NCBI GenBank assembly: GCA_024697065.1
Contig: JAILGE010000009.1
Coordinates: forward strand, 1 to 64,000
Source of the DNA: Lachnospiraceae bacterium
Lineage (GTDB): Bacteria > Bacillota > Clostridia > Lachnospirales > Lachnospiraceae
DNA length: 64,000 nt
Reading direction: 5' to 3'
The position numbers and the translations under genes were made by a program. Shown here piece by piece: positions 9,239 through 19,230 of this stretch; the stretch's first letter is position 1, and the number at the start of each line of letters is the position of its first letter. The notes under the pieces are model-generated. The model saw nothing but the letters and a program-made list of their open reading frames with translations. It made no database searches and was not told the origin of the DNA.

Positions 9239-10462
9239 CTACAGATACAATCCTATTCCTAATTTTCTATGATCCGTACTATCTGTCACCTCTGCCGGAA
9301 CGATTAATTTATTCATCTTCAGTTCTAGAATATAACAACCATTTGCCCCGACCAATTCAGATAACGGAATTTCAATCATTCCTTCATACGACTCCACGAA
9401 GAAAGACTTTACCAATTCACCATTTTGACAGACAGATAAATTTAACGCATCTACTCCAACGAATGGATTTAAATAGTTAATACAGATTCTATCCTGTCCA
9501 TTATGAGCTTTGTAAAATATCTCTGACTCGATAGCACTTATAAATCTGAACTTTTCCCCTTTATTTTCTTCAATATCGGAAAAACCATAAACGAAAATAA
9601 TCCCTGACTCATCAGCAAAATCCATAACCCCCTGTATCCCATCTCTCATCTTATACAAACAATTGCCAGAAGGATGTCCACTAATATGCTTCAAATTAAC
9701 ACGCATTGGATTATACATGTATTCCGGCGTCATAGGCCCAATAAATGCATCGGTGATAAGGTCATTCCTCACAAAAAAGGCATTACATCCATTCAAGTTA
9801 GTGCAAACAAGCTTATATCCTTTTTCATTCGCCAAATGATTTAACGCAGCCAAAGAAGCCCCGTGTTTGTCAGTACCATCCCATAAATGTTTGTCAAAGT
9901 ACGGTTGTTTCCACTCATAGTTTGGAGGAAATTTGCCATTGTATTCAGCAATTATGACCCTTGGATTGACAACAGAAATATTTTCGAACACATAATAATC
10001 ATTTCCATCTATATCAATACTTAATAAGTCTATTTCCCCGGTGAACCCTGCCTTTTTAAACAACTCATTAATATTATCTTTGGTAATAAACTCACATAAT
10101 ACTTTTAAATTTCCTTCTCTGATTACATTGACAAACTTTCTGTTAATCTTTTCGAAGGCCTCAGAATCACACTCTATCCAAAGTCCCGACCAATCCTTGA
10201 AGAGTAAATAATGAGTATTACTCTCCAATCCATCCTGAACGCCGAATTCTATAAATCTTTTATTTTTCGTTCCTATTCGGTTAAAAATCTCTTCAATAAT
10301 ACCGTCTTCGTCATTTTGAGAATAAACTTTATATCCGTAATTCTCTAATGCCGCAGGATTACCAAGCCTATCTATTGTGAGAGAGTCCCATCTTGCTCCT
10401 CCCCAAATATATTTATTTGTATATGTTTCAGAAAGCAGATTTGCCAAATACTGTCCGTTCAT
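9239..10462 (-). CDS. FkbM-like methyltransferase-fold protein with C-terminal beta module
   Basis: About 407 residues. Residues near 50-250 resemble FkbM/class I methyltransferases of polysaccharide loci: SQNDEDGIIEEIFNRIG, RFIEFGVQDGLESNT, LWIECD and LLSIDIDGNDYYVFE. The last 150 residues form a separate, probably beta-rich module ending in DHRKLGIGLYL, a tail related to that of the glycosyltransferase at 12,853-13,998. A TTG start at 10,477 overlaps the previous stop, but GAGGA eight bases before the ATG at 10,462 is better. The role could be methylation of the glycan or glycan recognition. I cannot decide which. Confidence 0.65.
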   Translation of the reverse strand: MNGQYLANLLSETYTNKYIWGGARWDSLTIDRLGNPAALENYGYKVYSQNDEDGIIEEIFNRIGTKNKRFIEFGVQDGLESNTHYLLFKDWSGLWIECDSEAFEKINRKFVNVIREGNLKVLCEFITKDNINELFKKAGFTGEIDLLSIDIDGNDYYVFENISVVNPRVIIAEYNGKFPPNYEWKQPYFDKHLWDGTDKHGASLAALNHLANEKGYKLVCTNLNGCNAFFVRNDLITDAFIGPMTPEYMYNPMRVNLKHISGHPSGNCLYKMRDGIQGVMDFADESGIIFVYGFSDIEENKGEKFRFISAIESEIFYKAHNGQDRICINYLNPFVGVDALNLSVCQNGELVKSFFVESYEGMIEIPLSELVGANGCYILELKMNKLIVPAEVTDSTDHRKLGIGLYL

Positions 10463-10473
10463 TTGCTTATTCC

Positions 10474-11589
10474 TCAATTATCCTTTTTCATCTCTTCGAT
10501 TATATCCAGTCTCGCCTGCGCTTCTCCACTTATTAAGTATATCTGATTTTCCTTTTCCTCCAAAGCCTTGCGTAGATTCTGAACTTCTTCACTTATAAGT
10601 CTGATTTGATTTTCCTTTTCCTCAGAAACCTTTCTAAGATTTTGGGCTTCATTATTTATCAACCTTATTTGATCTTCTTTTTCAAGCAATTCTCTATCTT
10701 TAATTTTTATTATTTCATTTAGAGATTCTATTTGCTCTGTCTGTACTTTAGATTTGTCAATCAGTTTACTCTCGTCAATCAAATATGGCTTAAGGCGATT
10801 GTTTGATTTGGTCAAAGAAAAACCAATCGCACCATATCCTCTGCTTTGTTTAAATTCTCCCTCATTGGAACTGTGGTACATCCAAAAATCATCTATTGTA
10901 TTCTTATTTATTTGAAATCCTTTATAATCTTGCGAATCAGTATCAAGCTCGTCTTTGAACGCATCCAAAAAGTCTTCAATATCCTTCTTACTAAATGCAC
11001 CAATCCACGATGTCTTCATGTTTTTGTCCGCAGTAACATCGCATGTTAGCACCATTCTTCCATTTGGCTTTAATACTCTTCTTAATTCGTAAAGTGCAAG
11101 CAAATAATTCGGGTATCTGAGATGCTCTAAAACCGAGACAGATTCGACGATGTCAAACGAATCATCTTCAAACGGTAATGCATCGATGCTGGCTTCAACG
11201 AAGGAGACCGAGTTACCCTTGGTTTCAAAGAATTTGTCATCATTTAAAGATTTCATCAATCCGATTGTATTTTCGGCAATATCAACAGCTGTAACTTGCG
11301 CGCCTTTATATGCCCATAAAAACGGCATCGGTGAAACTCCACATCCCGCTTCCAAAAGCTTACATCCGGAAGATAGAGATTTATCAACTTCCCTTATGAC
11401 ATACGAATACTCCTGTTTTCGAATTGCCCATTTATGATATTTCACATAGTCCAGGTATTCTTGATTCTTTAATGCCTTAGGGTAAGAATCTGCTGCCGCT
11501 TCAAGTTTAGCAAAAAAATTCGGGAGATTGTTTTCGTATTCAATTATACTGTTTTGATAATCATCCCCCGTTTTACAAAATAGGTTCAT
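10474..11589 (-). CDS. SAM-dependent methyltransferase with repeated coiled-coil tail
   Basis: 371 residues. The class I methyltransferase core lies at about 60-215: LLEAGCGVSPMPFLWAYKGA (motif I), VTAVDIA, SFDIVESVSVLEHL and LRRVLKPNGRMVLT. After about residue 260 the chain becomes a coiled coil, and residues 303-365 are three tandem 21-residue repeats with the core EKENQIRLISEE. The domain order recalls WbdD of E. coli O9a, in which a methyltransferase terminates the glycan and a coiled coil sets chain length, but the WbdD kinase domain is missing. GGAGG precedes the ATG. The gene is two genes downstream of GT2 enzymes and close to a Wzt with a glycan-binding domain. Confidence 0.82.
   Translation of the reverse strand: MNLFCKTGDDYQNSIIEYENNLPNFFAKLEAAADSYPKALKNQEYLDYVKYHKWAIRKQEYSYVIREVDKSLSSGCKLLEAGCGVSPMPFLWAYKGAQVTAVDIAENTIGLMKSLNDDKFFETKGNSVSFVEASIDALPFEDDSFDIVESVSVLEHLRYPNYLLALYELRRVLKPNGRMVLTCDVTADKNMKTSWIGAFSKKDIEDFLDAFKDELDTDSQDYKGFQINKNTIDDFWMYHSSNEGEFKQSRGYGAIGFSLTKSNNRLKPYLIDESKLIDKSKVQTEQIESLNEIIKIKDRELLEKEDQIRLINNEAQNLRKVSEEKENQIRLISEEVQNLRKALEEKENQIYLISGEAQARLDIIEEMKKDN
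10495..10683 (-). repeat. Three tandem 63-bp in-frame repeats (coiled-coil units)
   Basis: The DNA encodes three successive 21-residue units in the methyltransferase tail, each starting EKE(D/N)QI and ending near E. Units one and two are nearly identical, and unit three has drifted. The length of 21 residues equals three heptads, so unit gain or loss would lengthen or shorten the coil without breaking its register. Confidence 0.8.
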
Positions 11590-11606
11590 TGTAGCGTCCT
11601 CCGATA

Positions 11607-12890
11607 TTACGTGTAATTTCTTTTGTTATTATTATAAAAATCTTTCATGTAATCGATTCCTTTTCTGTTTTTCCGTTTGGTTATTATCTTTATCTTACAT
11701 TCCCAAGACCATACAAAATGTTTCCGCAAAGCCTGTAAGTTTGCCTTCACTCCATTCAATGCTTGCTTAACAAACTTCTTATGAAGAAGCAAACTGCTTA
11801 TTGTATTCATAGAATAAATAGTACCATCATGCACTTCGATTACATACTTTATATTATCGTAAAATTGTTTAAGACTATCATCCTCACCAGACTCTATGGA
11901 TATACGCAATAAATCTCTTAGAGTTTCCAAATCCGCTTCATAGCTATTATTTTTACCCAAAGCTCTATTCATCAAGGGTTTTATCGATGTATCTTCAATG
12001 ATATCTCTAAATGATTCAAAATCTTCTATGCAGGATAATATGAGTGTTTCGTAATAGCATTTAATGAATTCACTACACTTAGAATACTTCATAGCCACTT
12101 CCGTCAATACTTGCGCATTAAACTGTGGCGTTCGTCCCCGATCCAAGCAATTTATAAACAACTCAGAGTCTTTTTCATCCAAAACAGGAAACATTTCTCG
12201 TGACCAACGAATCCATTCATCATCTCGTTTGTTTATCCCGGTTGCCGATGCCCCATCATAATTAAAAAGTGAAAGTTTATCATTTATAAACTTAACATTA
12301 GCTCCCGAATCAATAGCCTTAGACTCCCATATCCAATCAGCGAGCAGGGAATAACTCTCATCAAATGAGCCTATGTCTGTGAATAATTTTCGAGCCGCAT
12401 AAGTTGATTGATGATACATTTGAATATATCGAAAGCAACTATGTTTAATTGGAAAGCGTGTATACGTTTGCTCCGATACCTCTTTGCCATCCTGACACAA
12501 TATTCTCGTTCCACATATAATATCAGCATGTGTTTCTTTATATGTATTCGCTACTATAGTAGCTGCGCCCGGAAGACACTCATCATCTGAGTTCATAAAA
12601 CAGATCAAATCTCCGGTTGCTCGCCGAACACCTTTGTTCATTGCATTATATATGCCGCTGTCTTTTTCGGATACAATACAATCAATATGATCTTTGTATT
12701 TATTCACAATCTGCATCGTATTATCCGAAGAAGCACCGTCAATAATTATATATTCTATGTTAGGATAATCCTGGCTTAATACGCTTTTAATACAATTTTC
12801 TATTGTTTTTTCTCTATTATATACAACTGTAATATATGTAATTTTAGGTTCTTTAGAATTCGTCACTCTCATAAAATTCAATATTTGCAA
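11607..12890 (-). CDS. Family 2 glycosyltransferase
   Basis: 427 residues. The N-terminal GT-A domain has ITYITVVYNREKTIENCIKSV, IIIDGASSDNT, SEKDSGIYNAMNKGV and FMNSDDECLPG, all typical of WcaA-type GT2 enzymes. Residues beyond about 230 form an unassigned, mostly helical region of about 190 residues, longer than in a minimal GT2. The start appears to be TTG with GGAG six bases upstream, and it overlaps the end of the preceding glycosyltransferase by 38 bp. An ATG six codons later lacks a Shine-Dalgarno sequence. Sugar and acceptor are unknown. Confidence 0.88.
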   Translation of the reverse strand: MQILNFMRVTNSKEPKITYITVVYNREKTIENCIKSVLSQDYPNIEYIIIDGASSDNTMQIVNKYKDHIDCIVSEKDSGIYNAMNKGVRRATGDLICFMNSDDECLPGAATIVANTYKETHADIICGTRILCQDGKEVSEQTYTRFPIKHSCFRYIQMYHQSTYAARKLFTDIGSFDESYSLLADWIWESKAIDSGANVKFINDKLSLFNYDGASATGINKRDDEWIRWSREMFPVLDEKDSELFINCLDRGRTPQFNAQVLTEVAMKYSKCSEFIKCYYETLILSCIEDFESFRDIIEDTSIKPLMNRALGKNNSYEADLETLRDLLRISIESGEDDSLKQFYDNIKYVIEVHDGTIYSMNTISSLLLHKKFVKQALNGVKANLQALRKHFVWSWECKIKIITKRKNRKGIDYMKDFYNNNKRNYT

Positions 12891-13998
12891 CTCTCACTCC
12901 GAGTTTGCGTTTATCTTTTTTTAAAATTTTATTTCCTTTGCAACAAATAATCGTCAGTTCTGAATAATCTTTCACTTCATTTGTAATCTCAACGCTTTTT
13001 TCAACGCCGACTTGTATTGTAATATTATCCAGCACACGATCATTTAACAATATCGAAACAATTTGGCCGTTTTGCTTATTATACGGTGTACTCAAAGATA
13101 ATCTGACTCTATCAATATAATTTGGAATAATCAAATTATATCTCTTTCCTATCCAACCATCTTGGCACCTTACGAACATTTTCTTAGTTAAAAAAGAGTG
13201 CACAACTCCCATTTCAAACGAAAACCATTTTCGTAATATGGAATTGTTCCTATATTTCATGAACGCTGTGCTTACTGAATATGAATAGATTCCAAGAGGA
13301 TGCTTAGCCTTACTATATTTTTTCAATAGGGATTTTATCTCTTGTAATCGTGCAACCCCCCCCATGCTCGTTTTGGTATCGGAATACTCTCTCGAACAAG
13401 CCAACATGCATTTGCAAAAAGCAACCTCCCCCACTGCCGCAAGCCTAATCCACAAGTCCCAATCCATACAATATTCTAAGCTTTCATCCAGAAAACCTAC
13501 CTTCCTTAGCGAATCCATGCTAAAAAAAGTTGCCGGTTGCATTATATAATCCCAAAAATTGACCAATTTCCAATAATCAAATTCTTGCGTGGGCTCAAAT
13601 ACCTTAACCTTGTTGCTACTCTCATCAATAATGTATCCCTCACCATACAAAAGACTTAGCCTATGGTTATTATTAAAGTATTCAACCACTCGCGATATGC
13701 ACCCGGGTTCATACACATCATCAGAATTTAACCATCCGACAATGCTACCCTGTGCTATCTTAAATCCCTTATTAATCGCATCGGACTGCCCTTTATCATT
13801 TTCCGACACGATCGTTATTCGTCCCTCATACTCCGACAAAATGTCCAACGTTTCATCCGTTGATTTGCCATCAATAACGATATATTCAATATTTTCATAG
13901 TCTTGATTAAGAACACTTTCAATCGTTTCTCGTATATACTTTCCTTGATTATATGACGGAGTAATGATTGAAACTAACGGATTCATTTCCATCTTCAA
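12853..13998 (-). CDS. Family 2 glycosyltransferase with C-terminal beta module
   Basis: 381 residues. The GT2 core is clear: VSIITPSYNQGKYIRETIESV, YIVIDGKSTDETL, SENDKGQSDAINKGFKIA and GWLNSDDVYEPG, followed by an acceptor segment with DESLEYCMDWDLWIRLA. The final 90 residues are a separate module that ends KRKLGVRVANIEFYE. A similar tail ends the FkbM-like protein at 9,239-10,462. The module may help hold the growing polymer or assemble the enzymes. The gene starts 2 bp from the end of the upstream ABC ATPase gene, so they are co-transcribed. Confidence 0.88.
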   Translation of the reverse strand: MKMEMNPLVSIITPSYNQGKYIRETIESVLNQDYENIEYIVIDGKSTDETLDILSEYEGRITIVSENDKGQSDAINKGFKIAQGSIVGWLNSDDVYEPGCISRVVEYFNNNHRLSLLYGEGYIIDESSNKVKVFEPTQEFDYWKLVNFWDYIMQPATFFSMDSLRKVGFLDESLEYCMDWDLWIRLAAVGEVAFCKCMLACSREYSDTKTSMGGVARLQEIKSLLKKYSKAKHPLGIYSYSVSTAFMKYRNNSILRKWFSFEMGVVHSFLTKKMFVRCQDGWIGKRYNLIIPNYIDRVRLSLSTPYNKQNGQIVSILLNDRVLDNITIQVGVEKSVEITNEVKDYSELTIICCKGNKILKKDKRKLGVRVANIEFYESDEF

Positions 13999-14000
13999 AA

Positions 14001-15203
14001 CTAATTTACCTCGGTAGGGATGTATATCATTCCATCAAACTCGGGCATAACCTTATCAGACACCACCTCAAAAGACAAGGCATTTTCCTTCCAGAAAAAA
14101 ATATCCACCGGCGTAGCTCTATCCTCAGCGCAAGCAACCGTTAACGTATACTTACCACACCCTAAATTGATTGGAAACCTGTACGTACATTTTAGCTTAT
14201 TATCATGAAAGCAAATTGATTTATTAAGCCAATGCGTATTTGTACCATATAGTATCTCTCCAAGTTTATTTCTCACCTGTATCCCCACACAACAATCGGA
14301 TATGGTTTGACTTGTCATTTCAATCACAAGATTACACGTTTCACATGTTTTCCAGATACTTTTTTCAATTCCGGACTCATCTGACATATAACACTTATCT
14401 AGAATAACATTACCAATCCCAAATTCAACCCGCTCTGATGACTGTGACACTGTAGTTTGTGTTTGTGCCTTCTCATAGCGAAGTGCCTGGTACATATCTA
14501 ACACAGTTTTAGGATTACTCTCCGCGACAACCTGCCCCTTGTTTATCAAAATCGCTCTATCACAAAACCCCAAAATAGGCCCCGGATCATGGGAAACCAT
14601 AACGATTGTTGCCCCGGATGCCTTCATCTCTTTTAATCGAGCATAGCACTTCTGTTGAAAAAAGACATCTCCAACAGATAAAGCTTCATCTACAATATAT
14701 ATGTCCGGGTCAAGGCAAGCATAAAGCGAAAATGCCAGTCTTACATACATTCCCGAAGAATATGTTTTCACAGGCAAATGTGCATATTCCCCTATATCTG
14801 CAAATTCCAAAATGCTATCTATTTTACTCGATACTTCTGAGTGCGGAAATCCAAGCATCTCTGCACTATGATATATATTCTCTATTCCTGTCAATTCCGG
14901 ACCAAAACCGGTCCCAAGCTCCAACAATGAAAGAATTCTGCCTTTAACAGAAATAGAACCATCCGTTGGACACAGAGTTCCACAGATCAACTTTAAAAGT
15001 GTACTTTTTCCGGCACCGTTTTCACCGACTATTCCAACAGCTTCTCCCTTTTTTATTGATATGTTGATATTCTTCAACGCCCAGTAGTCATCATGAAGCT
15101 TTTTACGGCACAACGGCTCCAGCAGCCTGTAAAACGGCTTTTTATATACTTTGAAGCGTTTTGAAATATCCTTTATTTCAATTACATTTAATGATTCTTC
15201 CAT
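14001..15203 (-). CDS. wzt: ABC transporter ATP-binding protein, Wzt/TagH type with glycan-binding C-terminus
   Basis: 400 residues. The ATPase lies at about 5-245: Walker A GENGAGKST near 58, signature YSSGMYVRLAFSL, and Walker B with IVDEALSVGDVFFQQK. This is the polysaccharide/teichoic-acid export subfamily. The extra domain at about 250-400 matches the Wzt C-terminal fold (VEFGIGNVILD... through CVGIQVRNKLGEILYGTNT), which in O-antigen systems recognises the modified end of the finished chain. It powers export through the permease encoded just upstream. Presence of this domain implies that a chain-end modification, perhaps methylation, is read before export. Confidence 0.92.
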   Translation of the reverse strand: MEESLNVIEIKDISKRFKVYKKPFYRLLEPLCRKKLHDDYWALKNINISIKKGEAVGIVGENGAGKSTLLKLICGTLCPTDGSISVKGRILSLLELGTGFGPELTGIENIYHSAEMLGFPHSEVSSKIDSILEFADIGEYAHLPVKTYSSGMYVRLAFSLYACLDPDIYIVDEALSVGDVFFQQKCYARLKEMKASGATIVMVSHDPGPILGFCDRAILINKGQVVAESNPKTVLDMYQALRYEKAQTQTTVSQSSERVEFGIGNVILDKCYMSDESGIEKSIWKTCETCNLVIEMTSQTISDCCVGIQVRNKLGEILYGTNTHWLNKSICFHDNKLKCTYRFPINLGCGKYTLTVACAEDRATPVDIFFWKENALSFEVVSDKVMPEFDGMIYIPTEVN

Positions 15204-15204
15204 A

Positions 15205-15990
15205 CTATATTAAATCCCTTATATCTGATCGAGAGAAGTGTGTCGTAATGCATCCTATAACAAAACACGGAACAGCAAAAAAACACATTTTTATCATATC
15301 TGAATAGTCCGGCATCCCACCAAAAACTATTATCTGTTGAAGTGCATGAATGAAAGGATAGGCAATATTGAATTTCATTATAAACCTAAAATTCTCCGGT
15401 ATAATTTCAATGGCATAGACAATTGGAGTTGCCCACATCCATATAAGCATAAAAACATTTACGATATGCACGGTGTCTCGAAATACTGTGTTTATAGCAG
15501 CCAAAAACAATGCCAACCCGAAGCCCATCAGCAAAAATAAACAAAGAATAGGCAGAACAAAAAGCCAATTTAACGAAACCTTCCCCATAAGAATAAAGGC
15601 ATATACAAATATCAGGACATAATTTGTCAAGCAATTTAATAATGACGAACATGTCCTTTGCGCTACAAACACTTCAATTGGAATAGGCAATTTTTTAATG
15701 TATGTGCTGGATTCTATATATGTATTTGCGCCGCGAATTAAACATTCATTGAAGGATATCCAAGCAAATAAGCCTGAACAAAGATATAGTGAAAACCCCC
15801 CCGGGGTTTCAATGCCTGCCATCTTAGCACGCATTATGTTTGAAAAAACAAATGTATAGACAAGAATCTGTAGAATTGGATTGATCAGATTCCAGAAAAA
15901 GCCCAATGCTGAACCCGCATATCTGTATTTCAGTTCTCCAATTGCATTTCTAATAATGTATTTTTTGTAATTAAATAACGAACGTAGCAT
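15205..15990 (-). CDS. wzm: ABC-2 polysaccharide export permease, Wzm/TagG type
   Basis: 261 residues with six hydrophobic segments and the family start LRSLFNYKKYIIRNAIGELKYRYAGS followed by LGFFWNLINPILQ. Later ALFLAAINTVFRDTVHIV and WMWATPIVYAIEIIP are typical of ABC2_membrane polysaccharide permeases. It pairs with the ATPase 1 bp downstream to carry the lipid-linked polymer across the membrane. It overlaps the upstream GT2 gene by 20 bp, which points to a tightly packed operon. Confidence 0.92.
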   Translation of the reverse strand: MLRSLFNYKKYIIRNAIGELKYRYAGSALGFFWNLINPILQILVYTFVFSNIMRAKMAGIETPGGFSLYLCSGLFAWISFNECLIRGANTYIESSTYIKKLPIPIEVFVAQRTCSSLLNCLTNYVLIFVYAFILMGKVSLNWLFVLPILCLFLLMGFGLALFLAAINTVFRDTVHIVNVFMLIWMWATPIVYAIEIIPENFRFIMKFNIAYPFIHALQQIIVFGGMPDYSDMIKMCFFAVPCFVIGCITTHFSRSDIRDLI

Positions 15991-16819
15991 TAATTCCCAA
16001 CCTGTTGATACAATCGCTTATTATCTTTTTCTTTCGAAAAAATAATAATAAAGCCGCAATAAAATAGTTCTGTCTACTTAAGAAAGCGCCGGCATGCTCA
16101 TTCCTGTATTCTGTTACAACCCATTTCATCGGGATTCTCTCATAATACTTCTTCAAGATGAACATTGCTTCCGAGAGATGTCTTCTTTTTTGATTAGCAG
16201 TCTTCGTATCATCATATAATCTTGTTGAACCTATATAATGATTAATAAACCCAAATTTATAAACCTTAGAAAGCCTAATCCAATACTCATAGTCCAAGCA
16301 CATATGAAGGTGCTCATTTAACGGTCCCACTGACTCATAAGCCTTTGCGCTGAACAATACGCTAGGTTGGCTGATATAGCAACGATTCCCAAGTTTTCTA
16401 TGGCTATATTTTTCAACAGGATATTCTCCTATTATTTCACTCGCTTCATCAATAAAGTGAGACTTCCCGTAACAAACTTCATAACCATTGCTTTCAGAAA
16501 ACTCAACTATTTTCTTTATTGAATATTCATCTTCATACTCGTCATCTGAGTTAAGCCACATATAATAATCGCATCCTTGGAGAGCTCTTATTCCTTTATT
16601 AATTGCCGCTGCCTGCCCACCGTCCGGTTCGGAAATGCAAACATCCAACAGGTCCCGATACCTCTCGATAATTTGCAAACTATTATCCGTCGAGCCCCCA
16701 TCAATTAGAGCAATCCTTACAACCGCATTTTTAGCATTTTCTAATGCGCTCTTAATAGTCCTCTCAAGGTATTTTCCCTGATTATAGCTTGGAATAACTA
16801 TCCCGACGACCTTATTCAT
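15971..16819 (-). CDS. Family 2 glycosyltransferase
   Basis: 282 residues. The GT2 motifs are VGIVIPSYNQGKYLERTIKSAL, ALIDGGSTDNSLQI, SEPDGGQAAAINKGI and WLNSDDEYEDE, with an acceptor segment LHMCLDYEYWIRLSKVY. The C-terminus ends shortly after the catalytic domain with one hydrophobic stretch, FIAALLLFFRKKK, that may associate with the membrane. It lies at the head of the wzm-wzt pair. The sugar is unknown, but GDP-mannose and GDP-fucose are both made in this locus. Confidence 0.88.
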   Translation of the reverse strand: MNKVVGIVIPSYNQGKYLERTIKSALENAKNAVVRIALIDGGSTDNSLQIIERYRDLLDVCISEPDGGQAAAINKGIRALQGCDYYMWLNSDDEYEDEYSIKKIVEFSESNGYEVCYGKSHFIDEASEIIGEYPVEKYSHRKLGNRCYISQPSVLFSAKAYESVGPLNEHLHMCLDYEYWIRLSKVYKFGFINHYIGSTRLYDDTKTANQKRRHLSEAMFILKKYYERIPMKWVVTEYRNEHAGAFLSRQNYFIAALLLFFRKKKIISDCINRLGINATFVI

Positions 16820-17020
16820 AATTAATCAGCTTCTAATCCATCCCGTCCTTTTAACCCGGTATTCCTCCAAAAACATATTTCATGTACTTAGAACATGCCC
16901 TCCATTGTATACACGTCTTTAATTCCGCTTTCCGCAGACATATGAGGAATTGTTTTACAGATACTAAAGTCCGGTCTTATTTCCATCAAAAGATTTGCTG
17001 TTGCTCCTCTTTTTTACTGC

Positions 17021-18067
17021 TTAGTTCCTAAACGCTTTTTCTCTCTTAGCAAGTTCTCTGTCATGCTTAGCCATGATCTCGACAAGCTGTTCATAAGAAG
17101 TCTTCTGAGGATTCCATCCCAGTACACGCTTCGCCTTCTCAGGATTACCCCAGAGGTTATCTACATCAGTAGGTCTGTACCACTTAGGATTTACACAGAC
17201 AAGCATCTTACCGGTTTCAGCATCATATCCCTTTTCATCCACGCCTGTGCCTTCCCAACGGATCTTGATACCGTTGGCCGCAAATGCTTTCTCTGTAAAG
17301 TCTCTTACTGTATGCTGTACACCGGTAGCGATAACGAAGTCTTCCGGAGTCTCGTGCTGCATAATGAGCCACATACACTCCACATAATCCTTTGCATAGC
17401 CCCAGTCACGAAGCGAATCCATATTTCCGAGTTCAAGATGATCCTGAATTCCCTCTGCGATCCTTCCTGCTGCCAGAGTGATCTTACGTGTAACGAATGT
17501 CTCACCGCGTCTCTCAGACTCATGATTGAAGAGGATTCCGTTTACAGCGAACATTCCATATGCTTCACGATACTCTTTGATCATCCAGAAGCCATACTGC
17601 TTGGCGATAGCATAGGGTGAATAAGGATGGAAAGGAGTAGTCTCCGACTGAGGAAGCTCCTCTACCTTTCCGTAGAGCTCCGATGTTGAAGCCTGATATA
17701 CTTTGGTTTTCTTGGTAAGCCCAAGCATTCTGACAGCTTCAAGGATACGGAGCACGCCGATAGCATCTACATCACCCGAGTACTCCGGAGCAGCAAAGGA
17801 TACCTGCACATGTGACTGCGCAGCCAGGTTATATATTTCATCCGGTTCTACTTCCCTGATGATATGGATCAAGGATGTTGAATCGCTAAGGTCTCCGTCA
17901 TGAAGCTCAATCTTTCCTGCCTCGAGGAGATGATCTATTCTTGCTGTATTGGATATAGAAGCACGACGTGTGATACCGTGTACTTCATAACCTTTCTCAA
18001 GTAAAAACTCTGCCAAAAATGATCCATCCTGACCGGTTATTCCTGTGATTAGTGCTTTTTTCATCAT
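17021..18067 (-). CDS. gmd: GDP-mannose 4,6-dehydratase
   Basis: 348 residues, the expected size. The cofactor motif [23 protein letters not shown] is near the N-terminus, then [35 protein letters not shown] and the catalytic [28 protein letters not shown] is highly characteristic of Gmd. It converts GDP-mannose to GDP-4-keto-6-deoxymannose, which Fcl (4,884-5,861) turns into GDP-L-fucose. It touches the upstream glycosyltransferase by one base. Codons here look more GC-rich than in the transferases at 7,500-16,800, fitting a core gene beside a variable section. Confidence 0.95.
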   Translation of the reverse strand: MMKKALITGITGQDGSFLAEFLLEKGYEVHGITRRASISNTARIDHLLEAGKIELHDGDLSDSTSLIHIIREVEPDEIYNLAAQSHVQVSFAAPEYSGDVDAIGVLRILEAVRMLGLTKKTKVYQASTSELYGKVEELPQSETTPFHPYSPYAIAKQYGFWMIKEYREAYGMFAVNGILFNHESERRGETFVTRKITLAAGRIAEGIQDHLELGNMDSLRDWGYAKDYVECMWLIMQHETPEDFVIATGVQHTVRDFTEKAFAANGIKIRWEGTGVDEKGYDAETGKMLVCVNPKWYRPTDVDNLWGNPEKAKRVLGWNPQKTSYEQLVEIMAKHDRELAKREKAFRN

Positions 18068-19230
18068 TATCTCCTTAAAATATTTAAAATTTCATCTGTA
18101 GTATTGTTCCACAAAAATGAATTTATGTCTACTTTTTCAACAAAGGCCGGTTTTCCGTTCCTAGTATCTTCATATATTACAGAAGCCAAACTTTCTGTGT
18201 CATCCTGCTTAAACCACAGGCATTTGTTGCCACCTATCTCTCGCAGTACAGGGACATCTGCACATACGACTCTTGTCCCTTTCATTACTCCTTCGATGAC
18301 AGGAAGTCCGAATCCTTCCACGTAACTGGCAAATATCAGATATTCCGCATTCTGATACAGGAATGATATGTCCTTATCTCCCAGGCCTTCAAAGAAGAAC
18401 AGACCCTTTCCCATATCGGGATGTTCCTTAAGCCTTTTTTCAAAGTCTTCCATCTTCCATCCCATGGAACCGGCAATAATAAGCTTATATCCCTGCTCCT
18501 TTAAGGAAGGTATATCTCCATCCATGCCCTTCCCCTCAAAGGCATCCAGGACCAGCTTATGATTCTTTCTGGGTTCGACAGTTCCCACCATTAGAAGGTA
18601 CTTACTGTTTTCTGTCGCTTTGGCCACTTCTTCCGTGACTTCGTTTCTTTCTATCTTCCTGTCATTGGAGAAGTTGGCACCCAGGTATATTACATGGCAT
18701 TCGGGAAGACTGATATCGCTTGTTGAAACCAGTTTTTCAAGTTCATTCTTTGTAGCTTTTGCATTTACTATAATCTCATCATCATATGATAAATGCGCTC
18801 CGATATAATCCGAGAAATTATATACGCCTCTCTCCAGGCAATACTGAGGATGAGTCAGGGAGATGATATCATATATATGGGATATGATCCTGCAGCCCTG
18901 CTTCTTCAATATAGGAAGGAGATAGCTTCTTCTTACTTTCCCCATCCAGGCGGCATCCAGATCGAACCAGACATCGCCCTGTCCTATTTCCTCGATCCGC
19001 CTTTTTTCTCCTGTGATCATTCTTTGTTTTATGCCTTTACCGTTTTTGTAAAAGTCATAAAACTTCTTATTATCTATTTTCCTGAAGCACTCGTCCTTTG
19101 CGTTATAATGCAACAGTTCTACATCGTCCTCATCCTTTTCAATGATCCTGAGGATCACTTCCCTTGTAACTCTCTGTATCCCGGTAACAAATGTCGCCAA
19201 TGTGAGCACGCTGACATCAATATAGATCAT
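18067..19230 (-). CDS. Family 4 glycosyltransferase
   Basis: 387 residues of a GT-B enzyme. The C-terminal half carries [74 protein letters not shown] and [11 protein letters not shown], the normal GT4 nucleotide-sugar site with the E-x7-E pattern. The N-terminal [15 protein letters not shown]-like segment is typical of mannosyl- and rhamnosyltransferases in surface glycan loci. AAGGAGG precedes the ATG, which overlaps the upstream stop by 4 bp. Given GDP-mannose synthesis nearby, mannosyl transfer is a fair guess. Confidence 0.88.
   Translation of the reverse strand: MIYIDVSVLTLATFVTGIQRVTREVILRIIEKDEDDVELLHYNAKDECFRKIDNKKFYDFYKNGKGIKQRMITGEKRRIEEIGQGDVWFDLDAAWMGKVRRSYLLPILKKQGCRIISHIYDIISLTHPQYCLERGVYNFSDYIGAHLSYDDEIIVNAKATKNELEKLVSTSDISLPECHVIYLGANFSNDRKIERNEVTEEVAKATENSKYLLMVGTVEPRKNHKLVLDAFEGKGMDGDIPSLKEQGYKLIIAGSMGWKMEDFEKRLKEHPDMGKGLFFFEGLGDKDISFLYQNAEYLIFASYVEGFGLPVIEGVMKGTRVVCADVPVLREIGGNKCLWFKQDDTESLASVIYEDTRNGKPAFVEKVDINSFLWNNTTDEILNILRR

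Noticed and set aside
9208-9480. 90-codon plus-strand frame at the 3' side of the FkbM-like gene
   Set aside because: It is antisense to the end of the minus-strand gene, with no independent evidence.
16820-17020. Possible small gene between gmd and the GT2
   Set aside because: A 31-codon frame with ATG exists on the minus strand, but it has no ribosome-binding site and no support. It could be a gene remnant.
17063-17620. 185-codon plus-strand open frame
   Set aside because: It is antisense to gmd, whose reading is certain.
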